Assembly: GCA_023432075.1 (NCBI GenBank)
Contig: JAEYVD010000470.1
Span: forward strand, 1-16,052
Source of the DNA: Pseudomonadota bacterium
Lineage (GTDB): Bacteria > Pseudomonadota > Gammaproteobacteria > Burkholderiales > Burkholderiaceae_B
DNA: 16,052 nt
Direction of reading: 5' to 3'
Under the pieces are notes generated by a model. The model saw only the letters and a program-made list of their open reading frames with translations, did not search any database and had not been told where the DNA came from. This document shows, in pieces, positions 6,837 to 15,960 of the stretch. The position numbers and the translations under genes were made by a program. Position 1 is the stretch's first letter. Each line of letters opens with the position of its first letter.

Positions 6837-7685
6837 TTACGCGGCTTGCGGCAAGAAGAACCGATCCTTCAACTCCTGCAACCCGATCCGCTCCAACATC
6901 TCGGTCAAACGCTGCGCAGGCTTGCGCGTCGGCAGGTTTTTATATTGCGCAATGATCAGCTCATTCTTCATCGAATGCTCCCACCCGACCAGTTCGGTCA
7001 CGCTGACTTGATATCCATGCGCCTCAAGCTGCAGACACCGCAGCACATTCGTGATCTGGCTACCAAACTCCCGCGTATGCAGCGGATGCCGCCAGATCTC
7101 CGCCAGCGGATCCGCCAGCGCCTTCGCTTTGTTCTTGCGCAGCACCGAAGCCACCTCGGCCTGGCAGCACGGCACGACCACGATGTATTTGGCCTTCTTC
7201 TCCAACGCGAAGTGAATCGCGTCGTCGGTAGCCGTATTGCAGGCGTGCAGGGCGGTCACCACGTCTATCGACGCGGGCAGTTTGTCCGAGGTAATCGACT
7301 CCGCCACCGACAGGTTCAGGAACGACATGCCGCCAAAGCCTAGCCGCTTGGCCAGATCTTCCGACGACTTCACCAGCTCTTCGCGGGTTTCGATGCCGTA
7401 GATGTGGGAGCCGTTCTTCAGCGCCTCGGGCTGATCCTTGAAGAACAGGTCATACAGGATGAAGCCCAGATACGACTTGCCCGCGCCGTGGTCGGCCAGG
7501 GTGACGGCGCCGCGTTGGTCTTGGACGTCCTTGAGCAGGGGCTCGATGAACTGGAACAGGTGATAAACCTGCTTCAACTTGCGGCGGCTGTCCTGGTTCA
7601 TCTTGCCGTCGCGGGTCAGGATGTGCAGGGCCTTGAGGAGTTCGATCGACTGGCCGGGGCGGATGTCGTGGGTTTTGTCGGACAT
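6837..7685 (-). CDS. METTL25-like class I SAM-dependent methyltransferase
   Basis: A 282-residue class I methyltransferase of the Methyltransf_32 type, related to eukaryotic METTL25/RRNAD1. The SAM-binding motif I reads ADHGAGKSYLGFILYD (about 64-79), an acidic residue ends the second strand in YGIET (about 96-100), and the family pattern LHACNTATDDAI (about 146-157) and VPCCQAEV (about 171-178) follows. A helical N-terminal region (about 12-55) precedes the Rossmann core. The substrate of bacterial members is not established as far as I know; a structured RNA is plausible. The ATG at 7685 has no clear ribosome binding site, and a 9-bp hairpin lies immediately upstream. It heads a three-gene cluster with the SMI1-like and RlmN-like genes. 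Confidence 0.83.
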   Translation of the reverse strand: MSDKTHDIRPGQSIELLKALHILTRDGKMNQDSRRKLKQVYHLFQFIEPLLKDVQDQRGAVTLADHGAGKSYLGFILYDLFFKDQPEALKNGSHIYGIETREELVKSSEDLAKRLGFGGMSFLNLSVAESITSDKLPASIDVVTALHACNTATDDAIHFALEKKAKYIVVVPCCQAEVASVLRKNKAKALADPLAEIWRHPLHTREFGSQITNVLRCLQLEAHGYQVSVTELVGWEHSMKNELIIAQYKNLPTRKPAQRLTEMLERIGLQELKDRFFLPQAA

Positions 7686-7697
7686 GGGAAAGGCAAA

Positions 7698-7719
7698 GCG
7701 CCCCGCTGGGGCGGGGCGC
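7698..7719 (-). promoter_or_regulatory. Strong hairpin in the leader of the METTL25-like gene
   Basis: A perfect 9-bp inverted repeat (GCGCCCCGC at 7698-7706, GCGGGGCGC at 7711-7719, 4-nt loop) lies 12 bases before the start codon. On the minus strand it is followed by TTTGCCTTTCCC and then the ATG, with no Shine-Dalgarno sequence in between. It could be a weak terminator or attenuator, or a structure controlling translation. The inverted repeat is directly seen; the role is inferred. Confidence 0.5.
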
Positions 7720-7763
7720 GTGTATGTGCGGGAAGGGACAGTGTAACAAGCCGATCCTTCCGA

Positions 7764-7825
7764 GTGTCTGACACCCGTATGCGCAGGCGAGGGAGCCCAA
7801 GCGAGCGTACGCGGGTGTCAGACAC
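7764..7825. repeat. REP-like inverted palindrome pair
   Basis: Two 14-bp arms, GTGTCTGACACCCG (7764-7777) and CGGGTGTCAGACAC (7812-7825), are perfect inverse complements 34 bp apart. Each arm is itself an odd palindrome (GTGTC-N-GACAC), so the unit is nested. It lies 22 bases beyond the stop of the long ABC operon and before the METTL25-like gene, a typical place for dispersed extragenic palindromes that end or stabilise transcripts. Only one copy occurs in this window, so its repeated nature genome-wide is inferred from form. Confidence 0.6.
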
Positions 7826-7847
7826 CGGCTGAATGTAGAGCTGCCCG

Positions 7848-9017
7848 TCAGACCGTCACCAGCTCCGGCTCACCCAAATTCAGCATCAGCCGGTTCGCCC
7901 ACGCAAAGATCGCGTCCGAATGCAGCAGATCCAGGATCTCGCCGTCATTCAGACCCACATCCTTCAGCGCCTGGATGCTAGCCGCGTTGACGTCGGCCTG
8001 CGCCTCGGTGATCTGGATCGAGAACTTGCCAATGGCCTGTTCGCGCTTCGTCGTCCCAGCCGTGATGGGATCCTCAAACACCTGCCCAATCACGTCATTG
8101 CGCTTGGCCAGTTGCTCGAACCGCTGCGCGTGCACCGACGCGCAGTAGACGCAGCCGTTTACACGCGATACCACCGTGGCGCCCAGTTCGCGTTCGGCGC
8201 GCGACAGGCCGCCCGGCGCGTACATGATGGCGTTGAAGGCCGTGGAACGTTGGCGCAGGATTTCGGGCTGGTGGACCAGGAACAGGTAGTAGTCCGAGAC
8301 CTTGGCCTTGGGGTGGCTCTCTTCCAGCACGGCGATCTGTTCGGGCGTGGCGGTGTCGACGTTGACGACGTCAAGCCACGCCTTCCATTCCAGGACTTCG
8401 TTGGTGAAGCCATGGGCCTTGATGACGGCGCCGGGTTCGGTGTTGCCGGGGTTGATCACGGCCGTGGCATCGGCGGCGGCGGCGCCAGCCCCCAGGCTCT
8501 CAGCCGCTTTCATCGCAACCAATCCGGCCACCAGGCGCGTTTGATACGACAGGAACGCGATCAGCTGCGATAGCGTGACGACGGCCGGGGTGGAAACCCC
8601 CGCAGCCGGCAGCGTCTTCAACGCGGCTTCGTCGCCTTCGACCGGGTTTTCGATCAGCTTGCGGGTGAACTCCAGGATGGCGGCCAGGCGCGGGTCGGCG
8701 GCATCGGCCGGCTTGCCGGATTCGGCGACGGCGATGTCCGCGGCCGGCACGCCGGCCTCGACCGCGCGGGCGCGATAGTGCGCGGCCAACAGCGGCGACG
8801 GCGTGATGCGCGTGGCGTACAGCGCGACCAGCAGGCGGTCGGCCAGCGGCAGGCCGGGCAGAGCGGGGTCGAAGAGGGCGTCGTAGCTGCCTTGCGTGGC
8901 GGCGGCGACCTTGTCGCGCTTGTGGCGCACGTCAAAAGTCGAAGTGCCGGGCGTGAGGCCCACGAGCTGGTCGACGATGTCTTTGCTGATGTCGTAGACG
9001 ATCGGTTGTTGTGCCAT
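7848..9017 (-). CDS. Fused two-domain carboxymuconolactone decarboxylase/AhpD-like protein
   Basis: A 389-residue protein made of two CMD/AhpD-like halves. The N-terminal half (about 1-180) resembles the cysteine-free CMD proteins of the Avi_7170 type and contains no Cys. The C-terminal half (about 195-389) resembles the Avi_7169-type alkylhydroperoxidase-domain proteins and carries the AhpD redox motif CVYCASVH with Cys289, Cys292 and His296; Glu277 sits 12 residues before the first Cys, the same spacing as in AhpD. The halves are joined by an Ala-rich linker near 175-195. It is probably a thiol-dependent peroxidase or disulfide reductase. In other genomes the halves are commonly separate genes beside peptide-type ABC transporters, as here. 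It follows the BAAT-like gene by 23 bp, with a strong AGGAG ribosome binding site. Confidence 0.85.
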   Translation of the reverse strand: MAQQPIVYDISKDIVDQLVGLTPGTSTFDVRHKRDKVAAATQGSYDALFDPALPGLPLADRLLVALYATRITPSPLLAAHYRARAVEAGVPAADIAVAESGKPADAADPRLAAILEFTRKLIENPVEGDEAALKTLPAAGVSTPAVVTLSQLIAFLSYQTRLVAGLVAMKAAESLGAGAAAADATAVINPGNTEPGAVIKAHGFTNEVLEWKAWLDVVNVDTATPEQIAVLEESHPKAKVSDYYLFLVHQPEILRQRSTAFNAIMYAPGGLSRAERELGATVVSRVNGCVYCASVHAQRFEQLAKRNDVIGQVFEDPITAGTTKREQAIGKFSIQITEAQADVNAASIQALKDVGLNDGEILDLLHSDAIFAWANRLMLNLGEPELVTV

Positions 9018-9040
9018 TGAGGAGGTCTCCTAAAGTTTCT

Positions 9041-10390
9041 TCAGCGGACGTTGTCCGCGGCGGCGTTCGTGGTCGGTGCCGATTTGTCAGCCGCCGCGCC
9101 CTTGGCCTTCACTGCCGCGTCCAGGAACGTCTTCACGCCTTCCCAGGATTCCTGGTCGGCGCGGGCGTTGTCCTTGGGGTTGCCGCCGCTGGTGCTGATC
9201 TTGCCCGACACGGGGTGGGCATACACGAGCTGCGTGGTGGGCACGTAGGGGAACAGGATCGAGTGGCCGCCGTTCTCGTAGTCCAGCCACTGGACCGGGT
9301 ACGGGTGCCGCACGTCGGTCAGCTTGTCCTGCACCATCTTCGAGTACAGGCTGGACGGCCACGAGCCGTCGTCGGTGCCGGACAGCAGCATGACCGGGCC
9401 TTCGATGTCTTCCACGCGGATGCGCGCACGCGCCACGGCGTCGGGGTCCTGCAAGGCCGTCAGGATGGCTTTCTCGTGGCGATGGGGCGCGGGGCCTTCA
9501 TCGAACGGGGCCCAGGTGGCCGTGCGGTTGTTTTCCCAGACGTGGGGGATGGGCTTGCCGCCCAGCAGCCAGGTCGGGCCTTCGCGGCCAATCTTGGGGT
9601 CGCAGGCGTTCTGGCCGCTGTGCACGACGGCGCCGGGCACGTAGGCGACGACGGCCGACACTTCCTTCGGGAAGGTGGCGCCCAGCAGCAGCACCAGTTC
9701 GCCGCCGCGCGACTGGCCGCTGATGGCGACGAAGTCGTGCAGGGGCTGGACTTGCTTGCGCAACCAGCGCAGGCCTGTCTGGAAGTACTCCAGCGGGGTG
9801 TTGGAGATGTAGTCCGACAGGCCGGGCGCCTTGAAGTACGCCAGCGCGAAGGCAGCGTAGCCCCGCGAGGCGTACAGGGCGGCGCGCGGTTCGTTGATGC
9901 CGCCGCCGGACCCGTTCAGGATCATGACGGCGGGATGCGATCCCGGGGCGCTGCCGGCGGGCAGGTACAGGGTGCCGACCAGGCCTTCCTCGCGGACCTC
10001 GACACGCGTGACGCCGTCAGCCGCCAGGCGTTGCGTGAAGCTGCCGCGCGCCTCGGCGCCTTCGACGCGGACCACCACTTCGGTGACCAGCGCGTCGGTC
10101 ACCGGCTGGTTGAAGTACTCGCGGCTCTTGCCGTCATCGGGAGACTGCGCCCAGATCAGGCCCATCGGGGCCAGGCCGGTGTAGTCGCCTGAGACGGGCG
10201 CGTCGCGCGTCAGATCGACGGCGCCGTCCTCGCCTGCCGTGTAGGCGGCCTGGGCTTGCCAGAGCACGCCGTTGCGGCGGGTGAGGGCGGTGATCTCGAC
10301 GGAGGCGCCGGGCGCGACGTGTTCGACGCGGATCTGGCGCGGGACGTCGATGAGGGCGTCCGCGGGGCTGATGTGCAGGGTCGGCGCCAT
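9041..10390 (-). CDS. Acyl-CoA thioesterase/BAAT-like alpha/beta hydrolase
   Basis: A 449-residue protein resembling the acyl-CoA thioesterase/bile acid-CoA:amino acid N-acyltransferase family. An N-terminal beta-sandwich-like domain (about 10-135) precedes an alpha/beta hydrolase domain (about 138-425). The nucleophile elbow reads ISGQSRGGELVL, giving Ser227, close to the SKGGEL of thioesterases; the likely acid is Asp340 (GTDDGSW) and the base His376 (ENGGHSI). Serine rather than the cysteine of BAAT favours hydrolysis of a thioester, ester or amide over amino acid transfer. There is no signal peptide, so it acts in the cytoplasm. The last 20 residues are low complexity. It starts 3 bases after the substrate-binding protein stop with a weak ribosome binding site, suggesting translational coupling. 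The substrate presumably relates to the imported compound. Confidence 0.85.
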   Translation of the reverse strand: MAPTLHISPADALIDVPRQIRVEHVAPGASVEITALTRRNGVLWQAQAAYTAGEDGAVDLTRDAPVSGDYTGLAPMGLIWAQSPDDGKSREYFNQPVTDALVTEVVVRVEGAEARGSFTQRLAADGVTRVEVREEGLVGTLYLPAGSAPGSHPAVMILNGSGGGINEPRAALYASRGYAAFALAYFKAPGLSDYISNTPLEYFQTGLRWLRKQVQPLHDFVAISGQSRGGELVLLLGATFPKEVSAVVAYVPGAVVHSGQNACDPKIGREGPTWLLGGKPIPHVWENNRTATWAPFDEGPAPHRHEKAILTALQDPDAVARARIRVEDIEGPVMLLSGTDDGSWPSSLYSKMVQDKLTDVRHPYPVQWLDYENGGHSILFPYVPTTQLVYAHPVSGKISTSGGNPKDNARADQESWEGVKTFLDAAVKAKGAAADKSAPTTNAAADNVR

Positions 10391-10393
10391 GGC

Positions 10394-11965
10394 TTACTTG
10401 TCCGAGACCTTGGTGACCATCATGGCGGCCGTGCGGTCGCTGGTCATCGGGGTGACCTTCAGACCCTTCTTGGTGGCCCAGATGTTCTTGTAGTGGAACA
10501 GCGGGATGATGCCGACGTCGTCGGAGACGAGCTTGACGGAGTCGCGCAGGATGGCTTCACGCTTGGCCACGTCGAATTCCGAGGTGGATTGCTCCAGCGC
10601 GGTGTCGACCTTGGGGTTCGTGTAGTGGCCCCAGTTGGACGCGCCCAGGCCCTTCTTGGCGTCGACGGTGGCCAGGATGTTGACCAGCGCGTAGCTGGCT
10701 TCGCCCGTGCCGTTGCCCCACGCCAGCATGCTGACGGCGAATTCGTTCTTGTTGGCGCGGCCCGAGTACACGGCCCACGGCACGACTTCCACCTGGGTCT
10801 TGACGCCCACGCGGGTCCAGAACTGCGCCACCGCCTGGGCCGTTTCCGGGCCTTGCGGGTAGCGGTCGTTGGGCACGTGCATGGTCAGCTTGAAGCCGTC
10901 GGGAAAGCCCGCTTCGGCCAGCAGCTTCTTGGCTTGCGCGACGTCGTTGGGGATGTCCTTGATCTCGGGGTTGTAGCCGAAGGTGCCCTTGGGCATCCAC
11001 TGGTTGGCTTCGGTGGCGGCGCCTTGCAGGATGCGGTCGGCGATGGCCTTGCGGTTGATGGCCAGGTTCAGCGCCTGGCGCACGCGCACGTCCAGGAGCG
11101 GGTTCTTGTCCAGCGGCTTGCCGTTGTTGTCGGTGATGTACTGGTTGGGCGCGGGGTTGAAGCTGGGTTGCAGCAGCATGACGCGCAGGCCGTCGTACGG
11201 GTAGACCGAGATGTTGGCGGCCTTCTCCAGCTTAACCAGATCGGACACCGACACCTTGTCGATCACGTCCACGTCGCCGGCCAAGAGGGCGGCGGTGCGG
11301 GCGGCGGCGTTGTTGATGTAGCGGTAGTTGACCTTCTCCCAGATCTGCTTGTCGCCCCAGTAGGCGTCATTGCGTTCCATCAGGACGCGGTCGCCGGGCG
11401 TGTAGGAGACGAACTTGTACGGGCCGGTGCCGACCATGGCCTTGCCCGAGTTGTAGTCTTCGGTCGAGGACTTTTCACCGACGTGCTTGCTGACGACGTG
11501 GATGGACGCCAGGTTCAGCGGCAGGTCGGGGTTGGGAGCCTTGGTCTTGATGATGAGGGTCAGCGGATCCTTGGCGGTCATCGTGTCGATGGTGCGCAGG
11601 TAGCCGGCATAGGTGGCGACGCTGCCCGGCACGCCGCGGGCGCGGGTGTAGGAGTAGATCAGGTCGTCGGCGGTGAACGGCGTGCCGTCCTGCCACTTGA
11701 CGCCTTCACGCAGCTTGAATTCCCAGGTGGTGTTGTCCAGCGGCTTCCAGCTCACGGCCAGACCCGGCTGCAGCTTGTTCCACTTATTCTCGATCAAGAG
11801 GTCCCAGAAGTGCAGGGCCACCGAACGATCGCCGGCGTGGTTGTTCAGCTGCGGGTCCAGCGACGACAGCGGGTCGGCAAAGCCGATCGACAGATTGTCC
11901 GCGGAGGCGGCGGCCGAGGCGCCCAGGATGGCGGCGGTGAGGGTCGAGAGAATCAGGCGTTTCAT
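10394..11965 (-). CDS. Periplasmic substrate-binding protein of a dipeptide-type ABC transporter
   Basis: A 523-residue extracellular solute-binding protein of family 5 (DppA/OppA type). I place the start at the ATG at 11965, not at a further in-frame ATG inside the upstream ATPase gene: this start has AAGGA about 10 bases upstream and gives a clean signal peptide, MKRLILSTLTAAILGASAAA, cut probably after ASA (22). The family signature WEFKLREGVKWQDGTPFTAD appears near 81-100 and LNLAINRKAIADRILQGA further on. No lipobox Cys is present, so the mature protein is free in the periplasm. It is separated from the ATPase gene by 74 bp with a strong hairpin, probably so that it is made in excess. 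Peptides are the usual ligands, but this family also binds other compounds. Confidence 0.92.
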   Translation of the reverse strand: MKRLILSTLTAAILGASAAASADNLSIGFADPLSSLDPQLNNHAGDRSVALHFWDLLIENKWNKLQPGLAVSWKPLDNTTWEFKLREGVKWQDGTPFTADDLIYSYTRARGVPGSVATYAGYLRTIDTMTAKDPLTLIIKTKAPNPDLPLNLASIHVVSKHVGEKSSTEDYNSGKAMVGTGPYKFVSYTPGDRVLMERNDAYWGDKQIWEKVNYRYINNAAARTAALLAGDVDVIDKVSVSDLVKLEKAANISVYPYDGLRVMLLQPSFNPAPNQYITDNNGKPLDKNPLLDVRVRQALNLAINRKAIADRILQGAATEANQWMPKGTFGYNPEIKDIPNDVAQAKKLLAEAGFPDGFKLTMHVPNDRYPQGPETAQAVAQFWTRVGVKTQVEVVPWAVYSGRANKNEFAVSMLAWGNGTGEASYALVNILATVDAKKGLGASNWGHYTNPKVDTALEQSTSEFDVAKREAILRDSVKLVSDDVGIIPLFHYKNIWATKKGLKVTPMTSDRTAAMMVTKVSDK

Positions 11966-12007
11966 TGTCCGGGATCCTTGGTGAAGGGGGAACGGTGTGG
12001 GTCCAGC

Positions 12008-12031
12008 GGCCGCGGCGGTCGTGCCGCGGCC
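12008..12031. promoter_or_regulatory. Intercistronic hairpin upstream of the substrate-binding protein gene
   Basis: GGCCGCGGC (12008-12016) and GCCGCGGCC (12023-12031) form a perfect 9-bp, all-GC stem with a 6-nt loop, in the gap between the ATPase stop (12040) and the binding-protein start (11965). No T-run follows on either strand. In ABC operons such a hairpin often protects or separates the more abundant binding-protein mRNA; that role here is inferred. Confidence 0.55.
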
Positions 12032-12039
12032 AGTGATCG

Positions 12040-13061
<1,022 letters not shown>

Positions 13062-13065
<4 letters not shown>

Positions 13066-14075
13066 GCCGCCACCTCGCGGTGGATCTGAATGGAAGGATG
13101 GAAGCAGCGCACGTCGTGTTCGGGTAAGGCTTGGGTGATGCCGGGTTGCTGGCCGCAGGCGGCGGTGGCGCGCGCGCAGCGCGCGGCGAACGCACAGCCA
13201 GCCGGCAGGTGCAGCAGGTTCGGCGTCATGCCGGGAATCTGGCGCAGGCGCTGGCCGCGCGCATTGTTGCTGGGCAGGCTGTCGATCAGGCCCACGGTGT
13301 AGGGGTGCTGCGGACGGTCCAGCACGTCGTCGACCTTGCCGTGTTCGACGATGCGCCCGGCATACATGACGGCCACTTCGTCGGCAAGGCCCGCCACCAC
13401 CGACAGGTCGTGGGTGATCCAGATGAGGCTGGTGCCGTGCTGCTGGGCCAGCTTCTGCACTTCGGACAGGATCTGCGCCTGGATGGTGACGTCCAGCGCG
13501 GTGGTCGGTTCGTCGGCAATGATGAGGTCCGGCCGGTGCAGCATGGCAATGGCGATGGCCACGCGCTGACGCATGCCGCCGGACAACTGGTGCGGATAGG
13601 CGAGCAGGCGTTCCTCGGGGCTGGGGATGCCCATCATGCCTAGCGTGTCGCGCGCCAGGATGCGGGCCTGGGCGCTGCTCATCTTGTTATGCGCGCGCAC
13701 GGTCTCGATCATCTGCACGTCCACCCGCAGCACGGGGTTCAGCGTCATCATCGGATCCTGGAAGATCATGGCGATGCGGTTGCCCTGCAGGCGGCGCAAT
13801 TCGCGCGCAGGCAGCGTGGTCAGGTCGCGGCCCTGAAACAGGACCTGGCCGCCCACGATGCGGCCGGGGGCGTCGACCAGACCCATGATGGAAAAGCCCG
13901 TCACGGACTTGCCCGAGCCGGATTCGCCGACCAGGCCCAGGATCTTGCCGCGCGGCAAGGTGAAAGAGACGTCGTCCACGGCGGGCAACACGCCCGCGCG
14001 GGTGTGGAAGTGCGTGCGCAGGTTGCGCACTTCAAGCGTGGCCGGCGCGCCAGCCGAGGCAGAGCGGTCGGTCAT
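13062..14075 (-). CDS. Oligopeptide/dipeptide-type ABC ATPase (DppD/OppD-like)
   Basis: A 337-residue ATP-binding subunit. I start it at the ATG at 14075, which overlaps the DppC-like stop as ATGA and has GAGGA upstream; a longer frame to 14462 merely runs antisense-free through the permease gene. Walker [10 protein letters not shown] (50-58), Q-loop Gln106 in [11 protein letters not shown], signature [15 protein letters not shown] (164-178), Walker [13 protein letters not shown] (184-195) and His222 are intact. The C-terminal extension carries Cys294, Cys300, Cys307 and Cys324, as in its partner. It pairs with the DppF-like protein to power import. All five operon junctions upstream of the binding protein are tightly packed. 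Confidence 0.95.
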
Positions 14076-14989
14076 TTGTGGGTCCTCGGGTTCAGCACGT
14101 CGCGCAGGCGGTCGCCCACCAGGTTGATCGCCACGATGGTGATGAGCAGCGCGATGCCGGGGTAGAAGCTGATCCAGTATTCGCCGGACAGCATGTATTG
14201 GAAGCCGTTGGAAATCAGCAGGCCCAACGACGGTTCGGTCACGGGCACGCCCAGTCCCAGGAAGCTCAGCGTGGCTTCCAGCGTGATGGCGCGCGCGATC
14301 TGCAGCGTGCCGATGACGATCAGCGGCGGCAGGCAGTTGGGCAGGATGTGCTTCAACATGATCCGCCAGTTGGGGATGTCCAGGCAGCGGGCGGCCTCCA
14401 CGTATTCGCGGCGGCGCTCGACCAGGGCCTGGCCGCGCGCGGTGCGGGCGTAGTAGGCCCATTCCAGGATCACCAGCGTCAGCACCACATTGCCCACGCC
14501 CTTGCCCAGATAGGCCAGGATCATCATCGCGACCAGGATCGACGGGAACGACAGGATCAGGTCCACGAGACGCATGATGAAGGCGTCGACCTTGCCGCCG
14601 GCGTAGGCGGCCAACAGGCCCAGCAGTGTGCCGATGATGCCGGCGATCAGCGCCGAGCCCACGCCCACCATCAGGCTGATGCGCAGCCCGTACAGGATCC
14701 CCGACAGCAGGTCGCGGCCCTGGCCGTCGGTGCCCAGCCAGTAGTGAAACGTGTCCAGGCCATTCATGGAACCCGGCGGCAAGCGCGAATCCAGCACGTC
14801 GATCTGCAGCAGGTCATACGGATTTTGCGGCGAGATCCACGGGGCCAGCACGGCGGCCAGGATCAGCAGGGTGGCGACAACCAGGCCCAGCACGGCCGTC
14901 TTGGACGACATGAACTCGGCAAGGTTGCGGCGCCACGGCGACTCGCGGCGCAGGGCAGGCGCCTGCGCGGTTTGGGATACGGAACTCAT
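14072..14989 (-). CDS. Dipeptide-type ABC permease (DppC-like)
   Basis: A 305-residue inner membrane permease. The start at 14989 overlaps the preceding permease stop (ATGA) and has GGAGG about 8 bases upstream. A short cytoplasmic N-terminus is followed by a first membrane segment near 32-52, the DppC-type periplasmic stretch containing HYWLGTDGQGRDLLSGILYG near 82-101, and then five further hydrophobic segments. The cytoplasmic ATPase-coupling loop reads EYVEAARCLDIPNWRIMLKH; the residue normally Gly in EAA-x3-G is Asp here. It forms the transmembrane channel with the DppB-like subunit. Confidence 0.94.
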   Translation of the reverse strand: MSSVSQTAQAPALRRESPWRRNLAEFMSSKTAVLGLVVATLLILAAVLAPWISPQNPYDLLQIDVLDSRLPPGSMNGLDTFHYWLGTDGQGRDLLSGILYGLRISLMVGVGSALIAGIIGTLLGLLAAYAGGKVDAFIMRLVDLILSFPSILVAMMILAYLGKGVGNVVLTLVILEWAYYARTARGQALVERRREYVEAARCLDIPNWRIMLKHILPNCLPPLIVIGTLQIARAITLEATLSFLGLGVPVTEPSLGLLISNGFQYMLSGEYWISFYPGIALLITIVAINLVGDRLRDVLNPRTHK

Positions 14990-15960
14990 GCCGTGGCCTC
15001 CAGCCGTACCCGGGGGTCCAGCACTTTGTACAGAATGTCGACGATCAGGTTCAGCGTCACGAACAGGCACACCACCACGATCAGATAGGCCACGATCACG
15101 GGGCGGTCCAGCGCGTTCAGGCTGTCCAGGATCAGCTTGCCGGCGCCGGGCCACGCAAAGATGCTTTCGGTGATGACGGCAAATGCGATGGTCGAGCCCA
15201 GCTCCAAGCCCAGCACCGTCACCAGAGGGATCATGGTGTTGCGCAGCACGTGGACACAGACCACGCGAAACGGCGACAGGCCCTTGGCGCGCGCGAACTT
15301 CACGAAGTCCAGCGGCATCACGTCGCGCACGCCGGCGCGGGTCAGGCGGATCACCAGCGAGATCTTGAAGAGCGACAGGTTCAGCGCCGGCAGGATCAGG
15401 TGGCGCCAGCCGTCGGCCGTCAGCCACGACCACTGAAAGCCCAGGAACTCCACCGTCTGGCCGCGGCCGCTGGCGGGCAGCCAGCCCAGCGACACGCTGA
15501 ACGCCATGATGAGCATCAGCGCCACCCAGAAGGTGGGCAGCGAGAAGCCGACGATGCTGCCCGCCATGATCATCTTGGCCGCGCGGCTGTCCGGATACAG
15601 TCCGGCAAACAGTCCCAGCGGCAGGCCGATGATGACGGCAAAGGACAGGGCGGTGATGGCCAGTTCAAGCGTGGCCGGCAGGCGCTGGATCACCAGTTCG
15701 ATCGCCGGGATGTTGTAGACGAAGCTGTTGCCCAGGTTGCCGTGCAGCGCGCCGTTCAGGAAGGCCAGGTATTGCTGCCAAAGCGGCTTGTCCAGCCCCA
15801 GTTCGGCGATGATGCGCGCGCGGTCCACCTGGTCCACGTCCTGGCCGATCAGGATGTCCACGGGGTTGCCGATGGCGTGCAGGCCCACGAAGACGATCAG
15901 CGTCATCAGGAACACGACCACCGCAGCCTGCGCCACGCGGCGTAGCAGCCATGCGGTCAT
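14986..15960 (-). CDS. Dipeptide-type ABC permease (DppB-like)
   Basis: A 324-residue inner membrane permease. I choose the ATG at 15960 (MTAWLLRRVAQAAVVVFLMT): it gives the typical DppB N-terminus directly entering the first membrane segment, has GGAGA 8 bases upstream, and overlaps the previous stop as ATGA; a start at 16011 would add unrelated residues from the overlapping frame. The family motifs include GLDKPLWQQYLAFLNGALHG (55-74), RLPATLELA (93-101), the coupling loop DFVKFARAKGLSPFRVVCVH (218-237) and ESIFAWPGAGKL near 265-276. About six membrane segments are visible. It partners the DppC-like subunit. Confidence 0.95.
   Translation of the reverse strand: MTAWLLRRVAQAAVVVFLMTLIVFVGLHAIGNPVDILIGQDVDQVDRARIIAELGLDKPLWQQYLAFLNGALHGNLGNSFVYNIPAIELVIQRLPATLELAITALSFAVIIGLPLGLFAGLYPDSRAAKMIMAGSIVGFSLPTFWVALMLIMAFSVSLGWLPASGRGQTVEFLGFQWSWLTADGWRHLILPALNLSLFKISLVIRLTRAGVRDVMPLDFVKFARAKGLSPFRVVCVHVLRNTMIPLVTVLGLELGSTIAFAVITESIFAWPGAGKLILDSLNALDRPVIVAYLIVVVCLFVTLNLIVDILYKVLDPRVRLEATA

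Noticed and set aside
9011..10192. 393-codon open frame on the plus strand opposite the BAAT-like gene
   Set aside because: It is a shadow of the hydrolase gene in GC-rich DNA, with no motif of its own.
14076..15433. Long in-frame N-terminal extensions of the DppD-like and DppC-like genes (to 14462 and 15433)
   Set aside because: The added residues come from other frames of the permease genes. The inner ATGs have ATGA overlaps, ribosome binding sites and family-typical N-termini.
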